A stretch of DNA of 39,367 nt from Desulfobulbaceae bacterium (GTDB taxonomy: Bacteria; Desulfobacterota; Desulfobulbia; Desulfobulbales; Desulfobulbaceae), in NCBI GenBank assembly GCA_011391865.1, contig JAABPV010000024.1, positions 1 through 39,367 of the forward strand, in the 5' to 3' direction. This document shows positions 25,657 through 34,203 of this stretch, piece by piece. The notes under the pieces were generated by a model. It was not told where the DNA came from and did not search any database. It saw only the letters and a list, made by a program, of their open reading frames with translations. Made by a program: the position numbers and the translations under genes. Within the stretch, counting starts at the first letter, position 1. Each line of letters begins with the position of its first letter.

Positions 25657-27021
25657 TTATTTGGGCAAAACAATGTGGTACCGCTTCAGCTTCCGCCAGA
25701 GCGAGACCCGGTTGATGCCGAGAATCTCCGCTGCTTTTGACTTGTTCTGTCCGGTCTGGGCCAGCACCCATTCAATGTACTTCCGTTCTTGATCGTCGAG
25801 CGAGGGAATGTTGCCGCCGTCGGATTCCGCTGCCGGGGCGTGAAAGGTCTCTGCGCCCAAATCCTCCGGCAGGTGTGCCGTCTCAACACGCGAGCCTGAA
25901 GCCAGCACCACCGCTCGCTCGATGATGTTCTCCAGCTCGCGCACGTTACCGGGGAACGTGTAGCCGTGCAGCCGCTCCAAGACCTCCGGGGCCAGCTCCT
26001 TAACCGGCTTGCGCATCACCGCGCTGAAGCGGTCTAAGAAGAACTGGGCTAACAGACGGATGTCACGGGGCCGCTCGGACAAAGGCGGCAGATGCAGATT
26101 CATGACGTTGATGCGGAAGTACAAATCCTGCCGGAAGCCGCCCTCCTTAACCATCTGCGACAGATCGCGGTTGGTGGCCGCCAAGAAGCGGACGTTGACC
26201 TTGACCGGCTCAGTCGCGCCCAGCGGCAGCACCTCCTTTTCTTGCAGCACCCGCAGCAGCTTGACCTGCATGGCCAGCGTCATCTCCGTCAGCTCGTCGA
26301 GGAACATAGTGCCGCCTTCCGCTGATTCAATCAGGCCGATCTTATGCCGATCCGCGCCGGTGAAGGCCCCTTTCTCGTGGCCGAACAGCTCGTTGGCGAG
26401 CAGCTCCTCGGTGAACACGCCGCAGTTCACTGCCTTGAGCGGCCCGACAGCTCGCGGGCTGTGCTCGTGGATGTAGCGGGCCAGCAGCTCCTTGCCAGTC
26501 CCGGACTCGCCGCTGATCAGCACCGAGCAGTCGCTCTGCGCCACCTCGCGGGCTGTGCGCAGGAGCTTCTGCATGGCCGGGTCTTCGGTGAGAATGGTCA
26601 GACCTTGCGCTTGAGCCAGCCGCTCTTTCAGCGCCGTGTTCTCCTGCCGCAGTTGCCGCTTTTCCAGAGCCTCGCGCACGACCTTGCGCACTTCGTCCAG
26701 CTTGTAGGGTTTGATCACATAATGATACGCCCCCATCTTCATGGCTGCAACCGCTGAATTGACTGTGGCATAGCCAGTGATCATCACCACCTCGGTGTCC
26801 GGCGAGACCTGCTTGACCCGCCGCAGGATCTCCATGCCGTCCACGTTCGGCATCCGCAGATCAGTCAGCACAAGGTCAAAACCGTGCTGCTCGATCAGCT
26901 TGAGGGCATTCTGGCCGCTCTGGGTGGCGATGACCTCATAGCCTTCCTTGCCGAGGATGTGCTGGAGGTTGCGGACTGCGGCCTGTTCGTCGTCAACAAT
27001 TAAGATTTTCGGTGAATTCAT
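25657..27021 (-). CDS. NtrC-family sigma-54 response regulator
   Basis: A 454-residue bacterial enhancer-binding protein. The receiver domain has Asp54 in LVLTDLRMPNVDG and Lys in YHYVIKPYKLDE. The AAA+ core has Walker A GESGTGKE (171-178), the sigma-54 contact loop GAFTGA (218-223) and Walker B GGTMFLDEL. The C-terminal Fis-type helix-turn-helix is KSKAAEILGINRVSLWRKLK. It should activate RNA polymerase-sigma-54 when phosphorylated. Its partner is presumably the kinase at 27259-28692, separated by a 23-nt-period array, and a good sigma-54 promoter lies just beyond the kinase gene. The ligand is unknown, so no symbol is given. Confidence 0.95.
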   Translation of the reverse strand: MNSPKILIVDDEQAAVRNLQHILGKEGYEVIATQSGQNALKLIEQHGFDLVLTDLRMPNVDGMEILRRVKQVSPDTEVVMITGYATVNSAVAAMKMGAYHYVIKPYKLDEVRKVVREALEKRQLRQENTALKERLAQAQGLTILTEDPAMQKLLRTAREVAQSDCSVLISGESGTGKELLARYIHEHSPRAVGPLKAVNCGVFTEELLANELFGHEKGAFTGADRHKIGLIESAEGGTMFLDELTEMTLAMQVKLLRVLQEKEVLPLGATEPVKVNVRFLAATNRDLSQMVKEGGFRQDLYFRINVMNLHLPPLSERPRDIRLLAQFFLDRFSAVMRKPVKELAPEVLERLHGYTFPGNVRELENIIERAVVLASGSRVETAHLPEDLGAETFHAPAAESDGGNIPSLDDQERKYIEWVLAQTGQNKSKAAEILGINRVSLWRKLKRYHIVLPK

Positions 27022-27104
27022 GATGATTAAGATCTGTCTATTAAAGAGGTTCAGTGGTGTGCATGGAGCGGCAAAAAGTCTTTCGCGGCTTCATGCGGCT
27101 GCCA

Positions 27105-27265
27105 TATCGAGCGAGTCTTATTCAAGGCATCGAGCGACGCTTGGAAATTCCCTCGCTCGATGTCTTGCAAGGGCATCGAGCGATGCTCGTACTTTCCATC
27201 GCCCGATGCTCCTGCCTTCCATCGCCCGATGCTCTGGTCTTCCCTCGCTCGACGCTTCTCACGCG
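27105..27265. repeat. Seven 23-nt units between kinase and regulator genes
   Basis: Seven units of exactly 23 nt start at 27105, 27128, 27151, 27174, 27197, 27220 and 27243. The core is CATCGMSCGATGCTC, in which CATCG and CGATG are inverted repeats around a 2-nt centre. The last 8-9 nt vary but often end in TTC. The final unit overlaps the stop codon of the kinase gene, so the array begins at the kinase 3' end and fills most of the 237-nt gap before the regulator start. Confidence 0.85.
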
Positions 27266-28692
27266 CCATGCTTCTGTTCAGCCTCCACCCGCAGCGGCAG
27301 GCTGATGAAAAAGGCCGCGCCGCGCCCCGGTGCGCTTGCAACCGTGATAGCTCCGCCGTGCTTGGTGATGATCTCGCGGGTGACGGCCAAGCCAAGGCCG
27401 CTGCCCTTGCCCACGTCTTTGGTGGTATAGAAGGGATCAAAGATTTTCTCTACATCAACCGCCGCGATACCGGGGCCGTTGTCGCGCACTTCGATCAGCA
27501 CTTCGCCGCGCTCCTCGTCCAGTCCAGCCCGGAGCAGGATTTTCCCGCTGCCTTCCAGTGCCTGTCCGGCATTGCGAAGGATGTTGATCAACGCCTGCTG
27601 GAGCTGCCGCTTGTCAGCGAAGAAGAGGCCGTCTTTGCTGATGTCCACGGTGAACTCAAGCTCCGCCGGGAAATCGTTGACCACCAGCTTGCTGGTCTGG
27701 CGGAGGAAGCGTTCCAGTTCCAGCTCCGTAGGCCGCATCTCACGGTCATGGGCGAATTCAAGCAATGAGCGGATGATATTCCGCGCCCGGTCAGTCTCTT
27801 CGTCAATCTGCGCCGCCATTTCCAGCAGGAACTCGCTGTCCGGGATCTTCGCCTCTTGCAATTCCTCCAGCAGTATCTGCGCCGAGCTGCTGGCATTAGA
27901 GAGCGGGTTGTTCAGCTCGTGGGCCACGCCCGCGACCAAAGTGCCGACTGCGGCCAGCTTTTCGCTCTGGATAAGCTGCTTCTCCCGCCTGTCCAATATC
28001 TCCACCATGTGGCAGATGGCCTTGGTCACTGCCCGGATTTCGGCTGGATCAGCCGCATTCTCTAAGCGGTCGAAGCGGCCCTCGCCAATGCTGCGCGTAT
28101 ATTCAATGATATGCTCCAGCGGCTGCACTACCAAAGTGGTCATCTGACGGCCAAGAAACAGGGCCAGCCCGGCCACGGCCAGCACGAAGAGAATGCCGCT
28201 CCACGTCAGGCTGGCCAGTTTGCCGTCAATCGAGCTGCGGATGCTCTGGTTCATTGCCCCGGAGAGATCAACTAAGCGTTTGCCCACGCTGCGGATTTGC
28301 TCTTCCTCCGCATGACGCTGCGCCACCTGAAAGAACCTGAAGTCCTTGTTGATCACCTCGCGGTAGCGCAGCAGCTCGCGTTCCAGCTCCGCCTGACTGG
28401 ACGAAGGCGGATCGTGCTTTTCGTGCAGCAAGGTCAATGCCTTGCCGATCTGCGCCTGGTTCTCATGAAAGTCCTGTTCCTGCCGATAAAGCAGCCAGTT
28501 CTTCTCGTAGCGGCGGATTTCCAGCACCGTGTCGCTGAGGGCCGAGACGGTCTCCAAGGCGGCGACGCGCTGGCGGATGTCGGCCAGACCAAGGGCAACC
28601 AGCAGCATGATCAGGGCGACCAGCGTCACCATCAGGCAGTAGCCCAGCCGGATACGGCGGGAAAGGCTGTTAAGCAAGGAGAGACGGCGCAT
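27259..28692 (-). CDS. Membrane sensor histidine kinase, NtrB/ZraS-like
   Basis: A 477-residue kinase. Membrane helices lie at about 18-37 (YCLMVTLVALIMLLVALGLA) and 164-182 (WSGILFVLAVAGLALFLG). Between them is a mostly helical periplasmic sensor of about 125 residues (RYEKNWLLYRQEQDF). HAMP follows to about 235. The phosphoacceptor is His258 in GVAHELNNPLSNASS, the motif typical of kinases paired with NtrC-type regulators. The catalytic domain has the N box ILRNAGQALEG, G1 VRDNGPGIA and G2 DVGKGSGLGLAV. It heads a probable two-gene unit with the sigma-54 activator, although a repeat array now lies between them. Confidence 0.95.
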   Translation of the reverse strand: MRRLSLLNSLSRRIRLGYCLMVTLVALIMLLVALGLADIRQRVAALETVSALSDTVLEIRRYEKNWLLYRQEQDFHENQAQIGKALTLLHEKHDPPSSSQAELERELLRYREVINKDFRFFQVAQRHAEEEQIRSVGKRLVDLSGAMNQSIRSSIDGKLASLTWSGILFVLAVAGLALFLGRQMTTLVVQPLEHIIEYTRSIGEGRFDRLENAADPAEIRAVTKAICHMVEILDRREKQLIQSEKLAAVGTLVAGVAHELNNPLSNASSSAQILLEELQEAKIPDSEFLLEMAAQIDEETDRARNIIRSLLEFAHDREMRPTELELERFLRQTSKLVVNDFPAELEFTVDISKDGLFFADKRQLQQALINILRNAGQALEGSGKILLRAGLDEERGEVLIEVRDNGPGIAAVDVEKIFDPFYTTKDVGKGSGLGLAVTREIITKHGGAITVASAPGRGAAFFISLPLRVEAEQKHGA

Positions 28693-28704
28693 GACGATTC
28701 AGAA

Positions 28705-28743
28705 TGCAACAGCCGCACCGGCAATGCAACATCTCGTGCAACA
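28705..28743. promoter_or_regulatory. Three TGCAACA repeats, candidate enhancer sites
   Basis: TGCAACA occurs at 28705-28711, 28725-28731 and 28737-28743, between the divergent kinase gene and the sigma-54 promoter. It lies about 130-170 bp upstream of that promoter, a usual distance for an NtrC-type activator. The repeats are direct rather than inverted, so this is weak evidence. Confidence 0.3.
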
Positions 28744-28873
28744 CGGCTGTAGATGGGCTTTTTCAGCCTGCGGCGGCTTTGCTGTTGCGCTTTGCAGCGG
28801 TAGCAGTGAGCGAAAAGCAGCAGACGTTATTTTTACGAAAGTAATATCAAGACACTGTGCTGCTTCTTCCTGA

Positions 28874-28889
28874 TGGCACAGTCTTTGCA
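28874..28889 (+). promoter_or_regulatory. Sigma-54 promoter
   Basis: TGGCACAGTCTTTGCA matches the consensus TGGCAC-N5-TTGCW, with GG at 28875-28876 and GC at 28887-28888 separated by the required 10 bp. Transcription would start near 28900, about 50 nt before the small protein's start codon. The neighbouring NtrC-type regulator is the obvious activator. Confidence 0.8.
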
Positions 28890-28949
28890 TGGCCAGCGGT
28901 AACGAGAACCCGCGCAGCACATTCCCATCTTAATCCCAAGGAGATTAAA

Positions 28950-29135
28950 ATGAAACTCATTTGCACTTTGCAGGCCATTGAAGAGAGCTTCAGCGCAGCA
29001 GCTTTTGCTGAGGAAAACGAGCATCAGGCTGCCCGTGAAATGCTTCGGCGGCAGGAAAGCGAGCGGTTGCACCAGCTCCGCCCAGCAGCGGTCATCCATG
29101 AAAAATACCGCAGAGATATGCCGACAGCCATCTGA
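28950..29135 (+). CDS. 61-residue protein under a sigma-54 promoter
   Basis: A small, highly charged, probably cytoplasmic protein with no family I recognise. It begins MKLICTLQAIEESFSAAAFA and continues with a helix rich in Glu and Arg (EENEHQAAREMLRRQESERL), ending in DMPTAI. No signal peptide or membrane segment is evident. Support for its reality is strong: AAGGAGA precedes the ATG by six bases, a consensus sigma-54 promoter lies about 75 nt upstream, and a perfect terminator follows 13 nt after the stop. It is divergent from the NtrC-type kinase and regulator genes and is probably their main target. Function unknown. Confidence 0.85.
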   Translation: MKLICTLQAIEESFSAAAFAEENEHQAAREMLRRQESERLHQLRPAAVIHEKYRRDMPTAI

Positions 29136-29144
29136 AAGCATGAC

Positions 29145-29175
29145 AAAAGACGGCGGAGCATCTCCGCCGTCTTTT
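29145..29175 (+). terminator. Terminator after the sigma-54-driven small gene
   Basis: GACGGCGGAG and CTCCGCCGTC form a perfect 10-bp stem around CAT, flanked by AAAA and TTTT (then ATAT), so it can work in both directions. Confidence 0.9.
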
Positions 29176-29317
29176 ATATCTCCTGCCACGTATTTTCTTT
29201 TTTTCTTTTTTGAAGTGAAGTAAAACTGCTGAAAAATAAAGCTGCCGCGACACATTTCTTCCGCTCAAGACTGGCCACGAGGCCAGCTGCACTATTTCCT
29301 TCTGAGGAGGCGTTTTT

Positions 29318-31168
29318 ATGAAATTAACATCGTTGTTCCCCTTTCTTGCTTGGTTCAAGCTGATCACCAAGGAGAGCGTCAAGGCAGATTTCTTCGCCGG
29401 TCTGACCGGCGCAGTGATCGTGCTGCCGCAGGGCGTGGCCTTTGCCACCATCGCTGGAATGCCGCCGGAATACGGCCTCTACACAGCGATGATCACCCCG
29501 ATCATCGCCGCGCTCTTCGGCTCCTCGTTTCACCTGATTTCCGGCCCGACCACCGCCATCTCCATCGTCGTCTTCTCAGCCATCAGCCAGTACGCAACGC
29601 CCGGCTCGCCTGAATTCATCTCTCTTGCCCTGACGCTGACCTGCCTCGCCGGAGTCTATCAGCTCGCCTTTGGCTTGGCGCGGCTGGGCGTGCTGGTCAA
29701 CTTTGTTTCGCACACCGTGGTGATCGGCTTCACCGCCGGAGCCGCAGTGCTCATCGCCACCAGCCAGCTCAAGCACATCACCGGCATTCCGATCAAGAGC
29801 GGCTCAGAATTTCTGCACACTTGGGCTGCGCTGATTCATGGCATCGGCCAGCTGAATATTGCTCTGCTGCTGATTGCCGCTGTCACGCTCGGCGTGTCCA
29901 TCGCAGTGAAAAAATTCATGCGGAAGGCACCGAACCTGCTGGTCGGCCTGATCGTCGGCAGCATGCTGGCCGTCTATCTCAGCACCTTCGCCGAGGGCAT
30001 CAAGTTTGTCGGCGAGATTCCCGCCCAGCTGCCGCCGCTCTCCATGCCTGACCTCTCGCTGGCGACCATCAAATCCCTTGCCGCGCAGGCCTTTGCAGTC
30101 GCTCTGCTTGGTCTGATCGAGGCTGTGTCCATCAGCCGGGCTGTGGCCACCAAATCCGGCCAGCGCATCAATGCCAATCAGGAGTTCATCGGCCAGGGCA
30201 TGTCGAATCTGATCGGCAGCTTCTTCTCCAGCTACGCAGGCTCCGGCTCGTTCACCCGCTCCGGGATCAACTACGAGGCAGGCGCGAAAACGCCGCTGTC
30301 CGCCGTGTTCGCCGCTGTCGCCTTGGCAGGCATCATTCTCTTGGTTGCCCCGCTGGCGAAATATCTGCCCATCGCCGCAATGGGCGGAGTCATCCTTTTG
30401 GTCGCCTACAACCTGATTGATTTTCACCATATCAAACATGTGCTGGAGTTCAGCAAATCCGAATCGGCAATCCTGCTGACCACCTTTTTCGCCACCCTCT
30501 TCTTGGAGCTGGAGTTCGCCATTTATCTCGGTGTGCTGCTCTCGCTGGTACTCTTTTTGGCGAAAACATCCATCCCAGAAATTCCCGCCCTGTCCATTGA
30601 CGCTTCTAATGCCAGCCACAGAAAGTTTGTCACCCTTGATCAGAAACCACTGAGCGAATGCCCGCAGCTGAAAATCATCCGCATTGACCGTTCAGTCTAT
30701 TTCGGCTCGATCAGCCGCATTCAGAACCGCATTGCCGAGATTTCCGACCAGGAAGGCATCCGGCATATCCTGATCATCGCCTCCGGCATCAACATGATTG
30801 ATTTGGCAGGCGCGGAAGCCTTGGCCTCAGAGCACGACCGCCTGAAAAAGCTCAACGGCGGCCTGTATTTTGTGGACATGAAGCCTGCTGTCTATGAGAC
30901 AGCGGCAAAATCCGGCTTCATCAAGAAAATCGGCAGCGGCAACTTCTTTGATGAGAAGAGCAAGGCTCTCGCTGCCATCCACAGGAATCTGGATCCGCAG
31001 AAGTGCAGCGGCTGCAAGGCGCAAATCTTCCAGGAATGCCAGCAGCTGCCCGCAGGCACAGGTCTGAGCAAAGCCGCCTCTCCACGGCCCAAGCCGCAGG
31101 ACAGCGAGCGCAAGCTGATGCCTGACACTGGCATCATTCTCCCGCAGCCGCTGGCCGGGCAGGCGTGA
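29318..31168 (+). CDS. SulP/SLC26-family anion transporter with STAS domain
   Basis: A 616-residue inner-membrane carrier. The membrane part (about 1-420) starts with the SulP signature: FFAGLTGAVIVLPQGVAFAT followed by IAGMPPEYGLYTAMITPIIA and FHLISGPTTAISIVV. SGSFTRSGINYEAGAKTPLS is also typical. The cytoplasmic STAS domain (about 440-555) follows. Family members carry sulfate, bicarbonate, dicarboxylates or other anions; the substrate cannot be read here. Unusually, a tail of about 60 residues after STAS carries a Cys cluster (KCSGCKAQIFQEC) that might bind metal. The start is supported by GAGGAGG. No partner gene is in the unit. A very strong hairpin follows. Confidence 0.93.
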   Translation: MKLTSLFPFLAWFKLITKESVKADFFAGLTGAVIVLPQGVAFATIAGMPPEYGLYTAMITPIIAALFGSSFHLISGPTTAISIVVFSAISQYATPGSPEFISLALTLTCLAGVYQLAFGLARLGVLVNFVSHTVVIGFTAGAAVLIATSQLKHITGIPIKSGSEFLHTWAALIHGIGQLNIALLLIAAVTLGVSIAVKKFMRKAPNLLVGLIVGSMLAVYLSTFAEGIKFVGEIPAQLPPLSMPDLSLATIKSLAAQAFAVALLGLIEAVSISRAVATKSGQRINANQEFIGQGMSNLIGSFFSSYAGSGSFTRSGINYEAGAKTPLSAVFAAVALAGIILLVAPLAKYLPIAAMGGVILLVAYNLIDFHHIKHVLEFSKSESAILLTTFFATLFLELEFAIYLGVLLSLVLFLAKTSIPEIPALSIDASNASHRKFVTLDQKPLSECPQLKIIRIDRSVYFGSISRIQNRIAEISDQEGIRHILIIASGINMIDLAGAEALASEHDRLKKLNGGLYFVDMKPAVYETAAKSGFIKKIGSGNFFDEKSKALAAIHRNLDPQKCSGCKAQIFQECQQLPAGTGLSKAASPRPKPQDSERKLMPDTGIILPQPLAGQA

Positions 31169-31201
31169 ACCTGTGAACACAGCTCCGCGCAGCATTGCCT
31201 G

Positions 31202-31252
31202 AACAACAAAACGGCAGACTTCTCAGCAAAGAGAGTCTGCCGTTTTGTTGTT
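31202..31252. terminator. 19-bp perfect hairpin after the SulP gene
   Basis: The arm at 31202-31220 (AACAACAAAACGGCAGACT) is exactly complementary to 31234-31252, with a 13-nt loop. The A-rich and T-rich outer arms make it a bidirectional terminator separating the transporter from the glutamate synthase genes. Confidence 0.8.
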
Positions 31253-31302
31253 GGCGGGTAAAAGCCGCCTGTTCTTCAACTCCCCCTCAGCGTTGTTTCT
31301 GT

Positions 31303-31334
31303 TTGACAGCTCGCAGTTTTCTTTGTACTGTCAA
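31303..31334 (+). promoter_or_regulatory. Candidate promoter with dyad before the glutamate synthase genes
   Basis: A perfect -35 box TTGACA (31303-31308) is followed after 17 nt by TACTGT (31326-31331), a weak -10. The same stretch forms an inverted repeat, TTGACAG...CTGTCAA (31303-31309 and 31328-31334), which could be an operator covering the promoter. Confidence 0.4.
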
Positions 31335-31404
31335 GTCTTTTTCCGCCGGAAAACGAACCGTCCGGCCTTATGCCCAACTATCATCGAATTTCCGGGAGTC
31401 ATTT

Positions 31405-32541
31405 ATGTGTCGATTAGCCCTGAAAACCGCAGACATACCCTTTTCCCCCTATGAGGTTCTGACCGGCATGGAAGCCATGCAGGAGGGATATGACGGCAGC
31501 GGCCTTGGCCTGCTGCTGCGCGGGGTCAGCTTTGCGGATTTCAATTACAAAAAAGAAGAGCACCTGATTCTGTCCGGCATCGCCCACAGCGAGGCCGCTT
31601 TCCAGCGGCTGCACAAGCACATGGAGGAGCGCGGCTTTGAGCAGGAGTATGATCATCAGTTTAAGGTCAACTCCGCCCTGATTGAAGCCAAAGACCGTTA
31701 TCAGTACATAGTCCGGGTCTATAAGAAGCCGCAGGGCCTGAGCGTGGCAGAGCTGGAAGACCGACTGATGCAGGCCCGGCTTTTTCTGCGCAAGGACGGT
31801 GAGCAGCATGGCGGCGACCTGACGGTGTTTTCGTTCTGGTCCGACGTGATCATGATTAAAGAGGTGGGCTGGCCGTTAGAGATTGGCGACGCGCTGGGCC
31901 TCAACGACGACCGCATCAAGGCGCGGGTGGTCATGGCGCAGGGTCGGCAGAACACCAACTACGGCATCAACCTTTATGCCTGCCATCCCTTCTTCATTCA
32001 AGGCATTGCCACGATGACCAACGGCGAGAACACCGCCTTTGTGCCGATCAAAGAGTGGCTGGAAGGCAAGCGGATTCCCGGCTACATGGGTTATCAATCG
32101 GATTCCGAGGTTTTTGCGCACATTCTTCATTACGTGACCAAGAAGCTCAATCTGCCGCTGGCCTGCTACAAGCACGTCATCACCCCGCTGAAGACCGAGG
32201 AGCTGAACAAGCATCCGCAGGGCGAGTTCCTCAAGGGCCTGCGCACCGCCTGCCGCCGCCTGATCATTGACGGCCCGAACGCGGTCATCGGCACCTTGCC
32301 GGACGAGAGCTGCCTGCTGGTCATGGATCAGAAGAAGATGCGGCCTGCCACGGTTGGCGGACGGCCCGGCGCATGGGCCATCGCCTCGGAGATGTGCGGC
32401 GTGGAAGCACTCATCCCTGACCGCGACCCCAGCCTTGACTTCCAGCCCATGCGCGAACACACAGTTATCATCCCCCCTGATAGAAAGGAACTCCTGATAT
32501 GGTCTCAGTTCGATCCGTTTACACTCAGCCAAGCAGCCTGA
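31405..32541 (+). CDS. Glutamate synthase, glutaminase (class II amidotransferase) subunit
   Basis: The 378-residue glutamine amidotransferase part of glutamate synthase, encoded as a separate gene as in archaeal-type and some anaerobe enzymes. It releases ammonia from glutamine for transfer to 2-oxoglutarate. The nucleophile is Cys2: the protein opens MCRLALKTADIPFSPYEVL, so Met removal exposes it, which fixes ATG 31405 as the start (GGGAG lies upstream). Other family segments are GYDGSGLGLLLRGV, ARVVMAQGRQNTNYGI and GPNAVIGTLPDESCLLVMDQ followed by KKMRPATVGG. Its 3' end overlaps the next gene by 43 nt, indicating translational coupling. Confidence 0.9.
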   Translation: MCRLALKTADIPFSPYEVLTGMEAMQEGYDGSGLGLLLRGVSFADFNYKKEEHLILSGIAHSEAAFQRLHKHMEERGFEQEYDHQFKVNSALIEAKDRYQYIVRVYKKPQGLSVAELEDRLMQARLFLRKDGEQHGGDLTVFSFWSDVIMIKEVGWPLEIGDALGLNDDRIKARVVMAQGRQNTNYGINLYACHPFFIQGIATMTNGENTAFVPIKEWLEGKRIPGYMGYQSDSEVFAHILHYVTKKLNLPLACYKHVITPLKTEELNKHPQGEFLKGLRTACRRLIIDGPNAVIGTLPDESCLLVMDQKKMRPATVGGRPGAWAIASEMCGVEALIPDRDPSLDFQPMREHTVIIPPDRKELLIWSQFDPFTLSQAA

Positions 32542-34139
32542 CCTTCAGCGACCTGCCGTGGATTATCCAGCACCGCGAAGACCGCTGCACTCTTTGCGGG
32601 CAATGCACGGCGGTCTGCCCTAAGCAGGCCATCTACCTGACCTACCGCCGCCAGCGGATGCCGAAGTTAGACATCCTTCAGAAGAAGCGCGGCAACGAGT
32701 ACCGTCATTTTGTCGGCATCCGCCAGCACACGGCAATCGACAAGATGTGCATCGGCTGCGGCATGTGCTCGTCAGTCTGCCCGAACGAGGCCATTGGCCC
32801 GGTGCCGAATAGCAACGAGCACCGTTCGCGCTTCCACATGGATGAGAAGGGCGATGCATGGAAACGTGGCGGACGGCGTAACGTGCCGGGCAAGACCATC
32901 CTTGACCGCATCGCCTTTGACCGCATTTCCATGCTCACTGATCCGGCCTTGGATGCAGGACGGCATGAGTTCAGCCTCAACACCATACTGGGCCGGGTGC
33001 TACCGCCGGAGGAGTTTCTCCGCCGTCAGCTCGCAGGCGAGTGGATTCCGCCGACCCGCGAAATATTCCCCTTTGTGATCGGCTCGATGTCCTTTGGCGC
33101 ACTCTCGCCGAACATGTGGCTGGGCCTGCTCCAAGGCGTGGCCTACTGCAACGAGGTGCTCGGCATTCCGGTGGTCATGGCCACTGGCGAGGGCGGCTGC
33201 CCGCCGTGGGTGCTGCGCAGTCCGTTCCTCAAATATATCATCCTGCAAATCGCTTCTGGCTATTTCGGCTGGGACGAGATCATTCGGGCCATCCCGGAGA
33301 TGCAGTGCGATCCGGCGGCCATTGAGATCAAGTACGGCCAAGGCGCGAAGCCCGGCGACGGCGGCCTGCTGATGTGGTTCAAGGTCAGCAAGCTGATCGC
33401 CCGCCTGCGCGGTGTGCCGGAAGGCGTTGACCTGCCTTCGCCGCCCGTGCATCAGACGCTCTACTCAATTGAGGAAAGCGTCATGAAGATGATTCAAACC
33501 ATGTCTATGGCCTTCGGCTTCCGGGTGCCGGTCTATCCGAAGATTTCCGGCTCCACTTCGGCCAAGTCGGTGCTGAACAACCTCGTGCGCAATCCCTACG
33601 CGGGCGCACTGCTGATTGACGGCATTGACGGCGGCACCGGCGCGGCCTACAACGTGTCCATGGACGCGACCGGCCACCCGATTGCCTCCAACCTGCGCGA
33701 GTGCTATCTCGAATTGGTCGCTCAAGGCCGCCAGAACGAGATTCCGCTCTTTGCCGCAGGCGGCGTGGGCAAAAACGGCAACGTCACCCAGAACGGCATG
33801 GCCCTGATCATGCTCGGCGCGTCGGGTGTGCATGTCGGCAAGTACATCATGCAGGCCTGCGCTGGCTGTCTCGGTAACGAGATGGGCCGCTGCAACGTCT
33901 GCAACACCGGCATTTGTCCCAAGGGTATAACCAGCCAGAATCCCAAGCTTTACCGCAGACTTGACCCGGATGATGTCGCCCAGCGCGTAGCCGATGTCTT
34001 CTCGTCCATCAGGATAGAGATGAAAAAGATTATGGCCCCGCTTGGCCGTTCGCAGAGCCTGCCCATCGGCATGTCCGATGCGCTCGGCATTGACGATGCG
34101 GACGCGGCGGAGAGGCTGGGGATTAAGTATATTTGTTAA
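32499..34139 (+). CDS. Glutamate synthase, FMN synthase subunit with N-terminal ferredoxin domain
   Basis: A 546-residue subunit. Residues 30-100 form a 2[4Fe-4S] ferredoxin module (CTLCGQCTAVCPKQ and CIGCGMCSSVCPNE). From about 160 on is the FMN-binding TIM barrel of GltB (FVIGSMSFGALSPNMWLGL, IEIKYGQGAKPGDGG, PKISGSTSAKSVL, GALLIDGIDGGTGAA, VPLFAAGG-like PLFAAGGVGKNGN). The cluster-binding loop is CAGCLGNEMGRCNVCNTGIC. It converts 2-oxoglutarate and ammonia to glutamate. AAGGAA upstream of ATG 32499 supports the start inside the preceding gene. The attached ferredoxin suggests electrons arrive from ferredoxin or the GltD-like subunit. A hairpin at 34147-34167 follows. Confidence 0.93.
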   Translation: MVSVRSVYTQPSSLTFSDLPWIIQHREDRCTLCGQCTAVCPKQAIYLTYRRQRMPKLDILQKKRGNEYRHFVGIRQHTAIDKMCIGCGMCSSVCPNEAIGPVPNSNEHRSRFHMDEKGDAWKRGGRRNVPGKTILDRIAFDRISMLTDPALDAGRHEFSLNTILGRVLPPEEFLRRQLAGEWIPPTREIFPFVIGSMSFGALSPNMWLGLLQGVAYCNEVLGIPVVMATGEGGCPPWVLRSPFLKYIILQIASGYFGWDEIIRAIPEMQCDPAAIEIKYGQGAKPGDGGLLMWFKVSKLIARLRGVPEGVDLPSPPVHQTLYSIEESVMKMIQTMSMAFGFRVPVYPKISGSTSAKSVLNNLVRNPYAGALLIDGIDGGTGAAYNVSMDATGHPIASNLRECYLELVAQGRQNEIPLFAAGGVGKNGNVTQNGMALIMLGASGVHVGKYIMQACAGCLGNEMGRCNVCNTGICPKGITSQNPKLYRRLDPDDVAQRVADVFSSIRIEMKKIMAPLGRSQSLPIGMSDALGIDDADAAERLGIKYIC

Positions 34140-34146
34140 GGGGAAG

Positions 34147-34167
34147 AGTGGGGCACGTGGCCCCACT
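34147..34167 (+). terminator. Hairpin after the FMN subunit gene
   Basis: AGTGGGGC and GCCCCACT form a perfect 8-bp stem around ACGTG, 7 nt after the stop codon. No T-run follows, so it may be a partial or Rho-assisted terminator or an RNA-stability element. Confidence 0.5.
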
Positions 34168-34203
34168 GTATCTATACAAAAATAAAAAAACGAGAGAGGG
34201 AAA

